From assembly GCA_963712995.1 (NCBI GenBank), contig CAVQKH010000032.1:61959-125958 (forward strand): DNA of 64,000 nucleotides, written 5' to 3'. Source of the stretch: GCA-003244245 sp963712995. GTDB lineage: Bacteria > Actinomycetota > Actinomycetes > Mycobacteriales > Pseudonocardiaceae. Positions 46,673-55,080 of the stretch are shown piece by piece (position 1 is the first letter of the stretch; each line of letters opens with the position of its first letter). Under the pieces are notes generated by a model that worked only from the letters and a program-made list of their open reading frames with translations, was not told the DNA's origin and searched no databases. The translations under genes were made by a program, and so were the position numbers.

Positions 46673-48019
46673 ATGTCGGAGAACCGATCCGACTCTCTCG
46701 ACGACCGCTCGAAACAGTCAGCCATCCTCCAATCTGCGGCCCGAGCCATCGAATTAACTTTCGCCGAGCTGGTAATTTTGCGAGATCGATTTTGGATGCT
46801 GCTCGATCGATACGGGAGACGACCGGGTGACGCCAGAGAATTACACCTTCTCCTTGGGGCGGCCTGTGTACTGCTGGCATCGATTTCGCATGATCTGGGC
46901 GAGCCAAGCGCCGCCATGACACAAACGCGGACAGCTCTCTCCTCCGCCGAGTTAGCAGGCCATGCAGGATTGATCACGTGGATTTATTCCACCCGCGCCA
47001 TGATCGCCTCATGGTGGGGCACCGCGGACAACGTTCTCCACCATGCCCAGTGTTCGCGATTCGCCGGGCAGAGTGGAGTCGGAGCGGTACGACTTGCCGG
47101 ACTCGAAGCCCGAGCTTTGGCGCTCAGCGGCAACCACCATGAGGCAGTCAAGTTCATCCAGACCTCTCAAGATCGATTCGACAAACTTTCTGGAATCGAT
47201 AGCTTGTGGGAACTAGGGGAGGTCTTCACGTTCTCGAGGGCCCGTCAACACTATTATAATGCAGCAGCCTTTGTCCACATGTACGACTGGGAAGCCGCCG
47301 AAAGCGAAGCGTCTTCTGCCATTAGTCTCTACGCCGATCCAGCGATAGATCGGCGCTGGCCGGTGACGATGACACTGTCTCAGGTGCATCTCGCTCAAGC
47401 GCGCCTCAACCGTGACGGCCCAGAGGGAGCACGGGACGCTCTGACCCCTGTCTTCAGCATTCCAGACGAACAGCGCATTCCGCAAACAGCGCAGGCACTC
47501 AACAGGATCCAAGCACAACTACGGTCGAGAGCCTACGCGAACCTTCCCGTGACGTCGGTGTCCACTGATCCGCAGCACGTCCTCCTCGCCGTCCACAAGA
47601 GATGGCACACCTACGAAGTCCTGCTGAACGCGGCAGGGTTCACAGTCTCGGTGCCGATCATGAGCCAGCTGGAAGGAGTGTGGAAACTCGCCGCCAGATA
47701 CTCCCATTATCCAGCGGCAAGTCCACGAGAAAAGCTGACCGCATCTGGACTATCCTTCGACTATGACACCACTCCCCACGGACCCGTCCTCATCGACGGT
47801 ATCGGGTGGATGGATTGCCGGACGATATGCCGAGTCGACCTCAACGGCGATCACGGCCTCATCATAGGACAAGCGCAGCACGTCTGGTTCAACCCGGAGT
47901 TCCTCAACCTCGACGGAGTACCGCATACGCAGACCAGCCCGTTGATGCAGGTAACCGGGAACCGCTTCACCACCACCGCACAAATAATGCAGATTCCCTA
48001 CTACAGCGGAGGCTCCTAG
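46673..48019 (+). CDS. TPR domain fused to a flavin-reductase-like domain
   Basis: The protein has 448 residues. About 40-300 looks like the helical TPR array of actinobacterial XRE/TPR regulators (LLLGAACVLLASISHDLGEP, RLAGLEARALALSGNHHEA), but no HTH precedes it. About 305-448 resembles the FMN-binding split barrel of flavin reductases/flavoredoxins: WHTYEVLLNAAGFTVSVP, VWKLAARYSHYP, GIGWMDCRTICRVDLNGDH, HVWFNPEFL, and a TSPLMQVTGNRF ending. The first strands of that fold seem missing or changed. The gene is lower in GC than its neighbours. The combination suggests a flavin- or redox-sensing TPR switch; that is inference. Confidence 0.65.
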   Translation: MSENRSDSLDDRSKQSAILQSAARAIELTFAELVILRDRFWMLLDRYGRRPGDARELHLLLGAACVLLASISHDLGEPSAAMTQTRTALSSAELAGHAGLITWIYSTRAMIASWWGTADNVLHHAQCSRFAGQSGVGAVRLAGLEARALALSGNHHEAVKFIQTSQDRFDKLSGIDSLWELGEVFTFSRARQHYYNAAAFVHMYDWEAAESEASSAISLYADPAIDRRWPVTMTLSQVHLAQARLNRDGPEGARDALTPVFSIPDEQRIPQTAQALNRIQAQLRSRAYANLPVTSVSTDPQHVLLAVHKRWHTYEVLLNAAGFTVSVPIMSQLEGVWKLAARYSHYPAASPREKLTASGLSFDYDTTPHGPVLIDGIGWMDCRTICRVDLNGDHGLIIGQAQHVWFNPEFLNLDGVPHTQTSPLMQVTGNRFTTTAQIMQIPYYSGGS

Positions 48020-48072
48020 CAGGAAGCCAGCGGGTGCTCATCCGGCGCGACTGACCAGCGCGCCACGCAACC

Positions 48073-48234
48073 TCAGATCTCTTTGCCGCATTTGGCACAT
48101 ATGTATGTCACGAAGCCCTTTTTCACGACAACGTCACATGGGCAGTCGGCTCGCCTGCGGTGGCGTTCGATCCACGTCTGCTCCAGCGGTCCGGCTTTAC
48201 GTGGATCCGAGCCCTCGCCCCGTATCTTACTCAT
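48073..48234 (-). CDS. 53-residue zinc-ribbon protein
   Basis: ATG 48234 has GAGGGAG nine nt upstream. The product is basic, with two cysteine pairs, CPC near residue 33 and CAKC near 47, ending KCGKEI: a small treble-clef or ribbon zinc site. It lies just downstream of, and convergent to, the TPR-flavin gene. Confidence 0.55.
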   Translation of the reverse strand: MSKIRGEGSDPRKAGPLEQTWIERHRRRADCPCDVVVKKGFVTYICAKCGKEI

Positions 48235-48604
48235 CTCGACCCCGCTCCCTCATATTCCGACGAGTCCGCGAATCACGACCCCACCGCGCAGCCCGTCAAG
48301 GGTGAAATGTCCGACCAACCCCACTTCGTCTGACATTTCTCATATCAGTTCTACCCTGCCAGGATGCCTGACACTCAGGGGCCGGTCATCATCCACAGAG
48401 ATCAGCTTCCACGTACTCCGAACGATGTAGCCGGGAGGACTTCCCTACATCTGTGGAATGACAATGGCTAACCCTACAGTCGCACTTTTGTTGAGTGACC
48501 GTCAGATGCCGCGGCGAAAGTACCGAGGGCGGAGTGCCCGGTGCCTCTCTGTGGGGGTTTGCGCCGGTGTCTTAGCCGGGTACCTCGGCCTGGGGTACGT
48601 TTCG
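48235..48604. other. Intergenic, no gene supported
   Basis: Only short, unconvincing frames. It should hold the promoter of the zinc-ribbon gene. Confidence 0.4.
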
Positions 48605-48680
48605 CATCAGTGATCACCGAAACTGAGGCATAGCCGTACAGAACTGCACGGTCACGGCTCAGTTTCGGCGATCACTGATG
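48605..48680. repeat. 76-bp element with 23-bp inverted arms
   Basis: The left arm 48605-48627 (starts CATCAGTGATC) and right arm 48658-48680 (ends GATCACTGATG) are inverted repeats with one mismatch. The 30-nt loop contains a small CCGT/ACGG stem. It sits between two genes in non-coding DNA. It could be a miniature transposable element, a strong terminator or a structured RNA. Confidence 0.7.
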
Positions 48681-48823
48681 TGGTTGCTCCCTGGGCGGCG
48701 GGCCAGCGTCGATATCGCGATGTGTATAGCCGCACGGATGGGGTCGCTGATGAGCACTCCCACACTGACAACATGGGAAATGCGGCTGTATGGCTAACCG
48801 CTAGCGCGCGGGGGCACGACCAA

Positions 48824-49549
48824 TCAGCGGGTGTCGAGCACGAGGTAGCCTTCGGCCAGCCTGCCCTCCGCGAATCCCGCGGCTCGGGCTTGCAGGGAAC
48901 CCCAGCCCCGCAGCCGCTCCTCCAGATTCGTCATGTGCGAGGTCTGGCTGGTGTGCGCACGCAGCGCCGCGACCTTGCGGTCGAAGGTGTCGGTGATGTC
49001 GACGTAGTGGTCGACGTGGTCGTTCGCGATCATCACCCAGACCTCGGGCACGGTGTGTGCCTCCAGACCCTCCGCGAGGAGCTCGGGATGCGCGAACGGG
49101 TTGCGGGCGTCGGGGTAGATCGCGCACAACGCGGCCTCCCCGGCAGCCTGGTGGTCGGGGTGGCTGCGGTACACGCTGCGCAGGTCCCGGTCCGGGGATT
49201 GGACCACGACCCGGTCCGGGCGGGTCCGGCGGATGACCCGGGTGATGTCGCGGCGCAGCTCGAAGCTCACCGCCAGCCGGCCATCAGGGTAGCCGAGGAA
49301 CTCCACGTCTGTGACGCCCAGCACCGCGGCCGCCTTGCGCTGCTCGTCGTGCCGGATACCGCCGATCACCTCCCGAGGGACGTCACGGTCGATACCACCA
49401 GCGTCACCGTCGGTCACGATGCAGTAGGACACCTCCAGACCCGCGTCGGTCCAGGTCGCGATCGTGCCGGCCGATCCGAAGTCCACATCGTCTGGATGCG
49501 CGGCGACGACCAGAATCCGTTGTACCGGTTGCGTCTGTTCTTGGGCCAC
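48824..49549 (-). CDS. PIG-L/LmbE-family deacetylase
   Basis: A zinc-dependent N-acetyl-sugar deacetylase-type protein of about 241 residues. The zinc/catalytic motif AHPDDVDFG is near residue 15, and the second ligand is in SHPDHQAAGEA near 140. GTG 49549 is the preferred start, with AGGAGA six nt upstream; the open frame extends further but without support. Relatives include MshB and Mca (mycothiol) and antibiotic-tailoring deacetylases; the sequence alone does not decide the substrate. Confidence 0.9.
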   Translation of the reverse strand: MAQEQTQPVQRILVVAAHPDDVDFGSAGTIATWTDAGLEVSYCIVTDGDAGGIDRDVPREVIGGIRHDEQRKAAAVLGVTDVEFLGYPDGRLAVSFELRRDITRVIRRTRPDRVVVQSPDRDLRSVYRSHPDHQAAGEAALCAIYPDARNPFAHPELLAEGLEAHTVPEVWVMIANDHVDHYVDITDTFDRKVAALRAHTSQTSHMTNLEERLRGWGSLQARAAGFAEGRLAEGYLVLDTR

Positions 49550-49562
49550 AGCACTCTCCTGT

Positions 49563-49577
49563 CTTAGGCGACCTAAG
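49563..49577. promoter_or_regulatory. Palindrome before the PIG-L gene
   Basis: CTTAGG-CGA-CCTAAG lies 14 nt upstream of the chosen GTG, adjacent to the ribosome site. It is a candidate operator; half sites resemble those of metal-dependent repressors only loosely. Confidence 0.35.
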
Positions 49578-49655
49578 CCAGTAACAACGATGAACTCACC
49601 TGACTTCCCCAACGGGGGTGGGCAGCTCAACACGAGTGCAGTGGCGGAATGGCCG

Positions 49656-50588
49656 CTACAGCCCGGGCAGCGGCTCGTCCTTCCAGAGGGGGCGTAGCTG
49701 GGCGGCGTAATCATTGAGGTCGTAGGACGGGCAGCCAGCCCCGCCGTAGCCGAGGTAGTTGCCCTTGGCATCGCGGCGCCCACCGTTCATCACGGCACCG
49801 AGACCGTGGTGGGTGATCATGCTGCGGATTCCGGCGGTGATGTTGGCCACCGGGTCGGTGATCGGGCTGCCGGCCAGGCTGGGTAGCACGCAGGCCTTGA
49901 AGGTGCCGGGGATGGTCTGCATGAGGCCTTGTGACGGGATGCCCGCCCTGGCGTTGCTGTCCCAGTTGTTGATCGCGTTGGGATTGCCGCCGGACTCGTG
50001 CATGATGATCGTCTTGACGCCGTTCGCCAAGGCTTGCGGCAGCCCCAGCAACCCGAGTGCCTTGGCGATCCAGCCGTCCAGGCTGTGGCTGTTGCCGGCT
50101 TTGTAAGGCTGCCCGAGGCGGGTTTGCAGCGCCTCCTGGTAGGCCGCCGCGGCAGCGGCACGATCCGCCCGCTCAACGGCGCGGCGCAACGCAGGCAGCT
50201 CGGCGACGCCGTTACGCGCGGGGCCGAGCTGCATGACCTCCGGTTCCAGCGACGGAAAAGTCATCGCGGCCGGCGTGACGTCGGCGACCTGCTCGGTGGC
50301 CGCCTCCGTGGTGCCCTGCATCGAGTGACCAGCCACGGCGATGGCCCCGGCGGCCACCGCGGCCGTCACGGCCCGGCCCCGCAGCGCCGGACCGGGCCGG
50401 GGCATCCGATGCGCGCCGGAGGACCCGGGCACGGAGCGGGGCTGGGGGACGAACTCGGACTGCCGCTGACGACCGCGGGGGGAGCGGTGACGCGCCAACT
50501 GTCGATCCCTTCCACACCGGCGACCTGGCTCGCGGCCAGATCGCGATCTGCGACATCTGCGACGGGCGGAAAGTAACGGTAGGGCCAC
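49656..50588 (-). CDS. Lytic transglycosylase (SLT-like domain), secreted
   Basis: The C-terminal ~150 residues form a goose-lysozyme/SLT-type domain: HESGGNPNAINNWDSNA with the catalytic Glu, GLMQTIPGTF and ITAGIRSMI, then a GYGGAGC ending. Before it are a single hydrophobic segment (AVTAAVAAGAIAVAGHSM, signal or anchor) and a helical spacer. The first ~60 residues of the open frame are Arg-rich and unlikely to be translated; ATG near 50,405 is a better start, though no clear ribosome site is seen. It would cleave peptidoglycan outside the membrane. Confidence 0.85.
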   Translation of the reverse strand: MALPLLSARRRCRRSRSGREPGRRCGRDRQLARHRSPRGRQRQSEFVPQPRSVPGSSGAHRMPRPGPALRGRAVTAAVAAGAIAVAGHSMQGTTEAATEQVADVTPAAMTFPSLEPEVMQLGPARNGVAELPALRRAVERADRAAAAAAYQEALQTRLGQPYKAGNSHSLDGWIAKALGLLGLPQALANGVKTIIMHESGGNPNAINNWDSNARAGIPSQGLMQTIPGTFKACVLPSLAGSPITDPVANITAGIRSMITHHGLGAVMNGGRRDAKGNYLGYGGAGCPSYDLNDYAAQLRPLWKDEPLPGL

Positions 50589-50730
50589 GACTGCGGCAAA
50601 CCATGTAACAGCGCAGGCGTGTCACTTGCGCCCGGTGCGTGAGCCGGCGCGCCGAGCGGTAGATCAGTGATCCGGTGGACGGCCACGACGTCCGGTTGGC
50701 CGGCGACGAGCGGCGTGGCACTCGCGAGGG

Positions 50731-51132
50731 TTACCGGCCGGGGCGGATGGCGGCACGGCGGGACACGAGTACCGCCCACAACACCAGGGGGATCTGCAGC
50801 GGCAACCGCCCGTAGATCAGCGCCCGCATCCAGGCCGGCCGGTCCGACCAGTCGATCGCCATCTTCACGTTGGCCGGGAACAGCGCGACGAACAGCAGCG
50901 CGGCCAGCAGCCCGCCGAGTCGCCGGGTTCGGGGTAGCGCGATCAGCGCCGCGATCACCAGCTCGGCGGCTCCGGAGAGGTGGGTCCAGGTGCGGGAGCT
51001 ACCGGGCAGCTGCTCGGGCACGATCGCGTCGAACTGAGCGGGCGCCGCGAAGTGCAGTATCCCCGTGCTGGTGAGCAGTGCGACCAGTCCAGTGGCAGCG
51101 GTGGGTCGATGGAGATGCATGGAGGAAATCAT
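50731..51132 (-). CDS. DoxX-like membrane protein
   Basis: 133 residues with four membrane spans and the DoxX pattern (GILHFAAPAQFDAIVPEQLP, then GAAELVIAALIALP and LFPANVKMAI). DoxX-family proteins are small quinone- or thiol-linked membrane proteins of uncertain role. It is divergent from the methyltransferase gene. Confidence 0.8.
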   Translation of the reverse strand: MISSMHLHRPTAATGLVALLTSTGILHFAAPAQFDAIVPEQLPGSSRTWTHLSGAAELVIAALIALPRTRRLGGLLAALLFVALFPANVKMAIDWSDRPAWMRALIYGRLPLQIPLVLWAVLVSRRAAIRPGR

Positions 51133-51219
51133 CGCAGGGTCAGCGCACGGTTCAATATGCAGGACATTGGTGTACCGCGCTGCGGGGTGGGCAGCGACCG
51201 ATACGGAGCGCGTGATCGG

Positions 51220-52560
51220 ATGAGCAGCGTTGTGGGCAGGTGGAACGCCGCGTATTTCGACAACCGCCTGTCACCGACCGCGCTCACTGCTCTCGAAGCT
51301 CTGAACGAGGCCAGTACCGACGCGCAAGCCCTCGCCGACCGCACGTTTCGGCTCATGCGGGTCGCTCGATTCGACGCGATGGACCTGTCGGTCCACACGG
51401 CCCAGATCATGGGCGCCGTATCCCGGTCGGTGCCCAGTGCCTGGGATGGCGCGATACCCCCGATCACCCTGCCGGGTCGGCATCAGAAGCTGGATGACTA
51501 CCTCGCCCGCAACCCCTGGCACCGACCGGGACGCGATCCGGTCCTACTGGATCTCGGCTGCGGCTTCCCGCCGGTGACCGCCCTGGACAGCGCGACCACC
51601 CTCACCGGCTGGCGGGTCATCGGCGTCGATCCCTCGTTCGACCGGTACCTCGTCTACGACGGGGACGACTACGCGTGCTTCGACGACGACCAGCTCCTGC
51701 GCTTTTTCCACACCAGCACCCTGGCCGGCGACCCGGCCTTGACGCGAGCGCACTTCCGCGGTCTGCTGCGGAAGCTGCTGCCGCTACTGCCCGCCGGCAA
51801 CGACGGCGAACCGGCGGAGGTGGAACACCAGGGAATGCGCCTGGTGCACAATCCGCTCCGTCATTACGAACGCGACAACCTGAGGCTGACCCACGGCGAA
51901 ATCGGCTCAGTCGACATCGAGGGAGGTGTTGACGCGATCCGATGCATGAACGTATTCATGTACTTCGACCACGCATTCCGGGAGCGAACCCTGGTGTGGG
52001 CCACCGGCTTGGTGCGTCCCGGCGGTCTGTTCATCTGCGGGAATAACTGGGCGTATTCGACCAGCTCGCGCTACACCGTCTACCAGGAACACGACGGCCG
52101 GCTCGTGCCCAGGGAGTTCGCCTTCAGCATCGACAACGTGCGCCCCGTCTCCATAGCCCCGTGGTACGCACTGCACGATGACAGTCACGAGAATCTCTGC
52201 AATGCCGAAGCAGTGGGGATCATTCGAAACGACGATGGCTTCCGAACCCGGTTCGATGAACGGCTCGATGCATTGCTCGCGCAGAAAGGAATCTGCCGCC
52301 GTCAGCCTGACGGTTATCTGGGTGCCGCGGGCGAGCGGGTGACTCCGGCTGGTCTCGATGAGGGGGCTGGTCTCGATGAGGGCACCGCAGCGATAACCCA
52401 GCAGCTCGAGCGCGAGGGCTTCGTCGACGACGCGGTCACCGTGCTGCGCCGCGCCGGCCGGCATAGCTGGCGCAACGCCGCAGGTCACATCGCGATGCGA
52501 CCGGTGCGTCCACGCTCGCTCGCCGCACCCGCAGTCGAACTCTACGGTCGCGCCACCTGA
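51220..52560 (+). CDS. SAM-dependent methyltransferase
   Basis: About 446 residues from ATG 51220. The class I SAM-binding motif VLLDLGCGFPPVTA is near residue 110, and an acidic loop (VIGVDPSFDRYLVYDGDD) follows. A post-II region DAIRCMNVFMYFDH and VRPGGLFICGNNW complete the Rossmann core. The substrate is unknown. A duplicated AGLDEG near the C-terminus is encoded by an 18-bp tandem repeat (52347-52382). The 3' end overlaps the convergent gene by 19 bp. Confidence 0.8.
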   Translation: MSSVVGRWNAAYFDNRLSPTALTALEALNEASTDAQALADRTFRLMRVARFDAMDLSVHTAQIMGAVSRSVPSAWDGAIPPITLPGRHQKLDDYLARNPWHRPGRDPVLLDLGCGFPPVTALDSATTLTGWRVIGVDPSFDRYLVYDGDDYACFDDDQLLRFFHTSTLAGDPALTRAHFRGLLRKLLPLLPAGNDGEPAEVEHQGMRLVHNPLRHYERDNLRLTHGEIGSVDIEGGVDAIRCMNVFMYFDHAFRERTLVWATGLVRPGGLFICGNNWAYSTSSRYTVYQEHDGRLVPREFAFSIDNVRPVSIAPWYALHDDSHENLCNAEAVGIIRNDDGFRTRFDERLDALLAQKGICRRQPDGYLGAAGERVTPAGLDEGAGLDEGTAAITQQLEREGFVDDAVTVLRRAGRHSWRNAAGHIAMRPVRPRSLAAPAVELYGRAT

Positions 52561-53720
52561 TCAGCCTGCAGCGCGCTCGGCGTGGCGGGGCCCCGCGGCA
52601 GGGTCAAGGCGACCTCGGCGTCGCTGATATTGATGCCGAGACTGGTGCCGTTGGCCTGCCGGAGGAGTCGAGCGATGCGCCGTATCCCGGTACCGGCCCG
52701 GGTGGCTAGCTCGGCCGCCACGACCCTGCTGTAGATGTGCGGGTTGCGGGTGACGTGCACGCCCGCTCGCATCGCGTCGGCATCCACACTATTCGGTGGG
52801 CGCCCAGGGGATCTCACCTCGACCCGGTCGGAAAGCACGAACACGCGGGTCGGGCCGGCGATCGTGTAGTCGCGGTGCACCAGCGCATTCACCACGGCCT
52901 CGCGCAGCGCCGCCATCGGGATCTCTTCGCGCTTCTCCTTCTCGAACCCGACGATCTCGTGACCAGTCCTGAGGTGGAGCAGCAGGAACGTCTCGATCTG
53001 GGCGATAACACCGAGCAACGGCCCGGACAGGTCCTTGCGATCCACGAAGTCGTCCCCGATGTCATCGCCGGCCAGTGCTCCGACGACAACACGGGACGAC
53101 TCGAGCTCAGCTTGCGGGCGTCGACCGAACAGGACGAGGCCGCCCACCGTGGGGTGGGAGCCGTCGTACATGCGCCAGGCCCGCAACAACCGCACCAGAT
53201 CGTCGTCGAGATCTACCTGGCCGGTGTCATCGAGATACCTGGTGAGCACCTCCAGGTCCAGATCGGTCAGGTCGAGCCGCGGAAGTGGTTGCTCGTCGTA
53301 GAACAGTGAATGCGCCGCCGGGAACAACCTGAGCAGTTCTTCCCGGCTCGCCCGACGGCACCGCGCGCCGGATCGAACATAATAACGACCTTCGCGAGTG
53401 GAGTAAGGCCGCTGGTCACCTTTAACGATGTTCAGGACGACAACGTCTTTGCCATCCAGCGTGAGAACCTCCGGCACCACCGTCAAGGGGGGTGAACAAC
53501 TCTGGAACGCGACGTCATCCACCCGCAAGAGCAACTCGTCGGTATCAGGGACACCGACCACGCTACGGTCCTTGGCGACCCCGATCACGAGCTGACCGCC
53601 GTCGCTGTTGGCGAAGCACACGAGATCCTTGGCAAGCTCGCTGTTGCTGCTGACGGCTTCCTTGAAGTCGGTGTGTGGATCCTCCCAGCGGAGGATCCGC
53701 TCCCGCAGCTCGTCAGGCGT
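52542..53720 (-). CDS. AlbA_2/Schlafen-type DNA-binding protein with HATPase_c_4-like end
   Basis: From GTG 53720 it has about 392 residues. The N-terminal AlbA_2 domain shows HTDFKEAVSSNSELAKDLVCFANSDGGQLVIGVA and YYVRSGARCRRASREEL. The centre and C-terminus match the GHKL-like ATPase often fused to it (ALREAVVNALVHRDY, then VHVTRNPHIYSRVVAAELATRAGTGI). Such proteins are transcription regulators or defence-related NTPases. The start is debatable; ATG 53762 is an alternative without a ribosome site. Confidence 0.82.
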   Translation of the reverse strand, partial: TPDELRERILRWEDPHTDFKEAVSSNSELAKDLVCFANSDGGQLVIGVAKDRSVVGVPDTDELLLRVDDVAFQSCSPPLTVVPEVLTLDGKDVVVLNIVKGDQRPYSTREGRYYVRSGARCRRASREELLRLFPAAHSLFYDEQPLPRLDLTDLDLEVLTRYLDDTGQVDLDDDLVRLLRAWRMYDGSHPTVGGLVLFGRRPQAELESSRVVVGALAGDDIGDDFVDRKDLSGPLLGVIAQIETFLLLHLRTGHEIVGFEKEKREEIPMAALREAVVNALVHRDYTIAGPTRVFVLSDRVEVRSPGRPPNSVDADAMRAGVHVTRNPHIYSRVVAAELATRAGTGIRRIARLLRQANGTSLGINISDAEVALTLPRGPATPSALQADQVARP

Positions 53721-53959
53721 CACAGCTGTATCTTCCCCGATGCAGGCGCCCGATCCACGCATGACAGGCCAGCTTCGCGCAACACAGGCCACTCTCCCGG
53801 CGATGGAGATGAAGGACACGACGAGTGGCGAGGTGGACGCCGAATGATCAGCCGCCGGGCCGGATGCGGTCTGTTCCACCGCCTCACCCTGTTAACGTCT
53901 TGGCTCGTGCCGGGTACAGACGGTGAGCGATGACGGTCGATCCGCAGTTGGAGGAGCTC

Positions 53960-54200
53960 GCGCGGCGCACGCCGAACTTCGGTCCATCACCATGACCTGG
54001 GTGAGGTGGAGGCCCCGCCAGGCTCGCAGCTCGGCTGCTACCCGCTGGATCAGGGCCGCTACATTCTGGCCGGCCAGCGCGGTGGAGTGAAGCAGTTCGA
54101 AACGCTTTCCGTAGATGGCGATGTCATCCGGCTCGCTGAGCTGCTGTTCCACGGTGACGTCTCGATGTACACGGCGTCCTGGTCAAGATAGAACCCGGAT
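53960..54200 (-). pseudogene. C-terminal remnant of a DUF5753 (Scr1-type) regulator
   Basis: GFYLDQDAVYIETS, then after a one-base shift TVEQQLSEPDDIAIYGKRFE and LLHSTALAGQNVAALIQRVA, matches the end of DUF5753 proteins. The HTH and most of the domain are missing upstream. Confidence 0.5.
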
Positions 54201-54459
54201 AGCGGCATGAACGGAGACGTCACTGCTTCCGGTCAGCGAGTCGACGCACTCTTCGGCTGGTTTTCTGCTACAGAGCTGGCGGGTCTGGCGATGTTCGAGG
54301 ACACGCTGTTGCTTGCGCGGGTGCTGTTCCCCCGGATCGGCTCGGTCGCAGCAGCGACCGAGTGCGGCAATGCTGCGGGTGCTCTCGTCGGCCGGGTTGG
54401 ACTAAGTCGATCTTCACGGGAGCACCGAATATCACAGGTCTGTTGCGGCACGGTTGTGA

Positions 54460-55014
54460 TCACCTATGAAACTCTAAGTAGTTCGTTACTGTTGTCAGGC
54501 TCTTCATTGACGTCATCCGGTCAACGAATTCAACGCCGTTGAGGTGATCGATCTCGTGTTGGATCACCCTGGCCACATACCCGGAGTACTGCGCCGTGAG
54601 GTCGGCGCCATCCGCTGTGATGTATTCGACGGTGATGGTCTCGGCTCGTGGCACAAGACCCATGAACCCGGGCACGCTGAAGCAGCCCTCCCAGCCGGTA
54701 CTGGTCGTCCCGGACTGCTCCACAATCACCGGGTTGATCATCTGTAGCAGTGGAGACGTGGGGCGGTCCGGAAACACATCGGTCTTCCTGACCTCAACAA
54801 CGACCACCTTGACCGAGGCGCCAATTTGCGGAGCCGCCAGACCAGCACCCTTCAACTCGCGCAATCGATCCACCATACGTACCAGGAGGTCCGCAACATC
54901 GTGGACGTCGCCGACAGCTTGGGTTTCGATCTTGAGCCGAGGATCACCGATAGTGACGACGTCGTCGCCGGCGATACCGGACATCCAGCCACGGTCGCTC
55001 TTGGCGAGTTGCAT
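54460..55014 (-). CDS. def: Peptide deformylase
   Basis: 184 residues with all three deformylase motifs: GAGLAAPQIG (56-65), EGCFSVPG with metal ligand Cys111 (the usual EGCLS has Phe instead of Leu) and QHEIDHLNG with His153, Glu154 and His157. It removes the formyl group from nascent proteins. GGGAG lies 8 nt before ATG. It lies 66 nt downstream of an XRE-TPR regulator on the same strand, and a second deformylase domain lies 3 kb away, so this is probably an accessory copy. Confidence 0.93.
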   Translation of the reverse strand: MQLAKSDRGWMSGIAGDDVVTIGDPRLKIETQAVGDVHDVADLLVRMVDRLRELKGAGLAAPQIGASVKVVVVEVRKTDVFPDRPTSPLLQMINPVIVEQSGTTSTGWEGCFSVPGFMGLVPRAETITVEYITADGADLTAQYSGYVARVIQHEIDHLNGVEFVDRMTSMKSLTTVTNYLEFHR

Positions 55015-55080
55015 CTTCCGTTCTCCCTTTTATCGTATTCGCCGAGGGCATATCGGACGATCCCGTCCTTGCCGTTCAGG

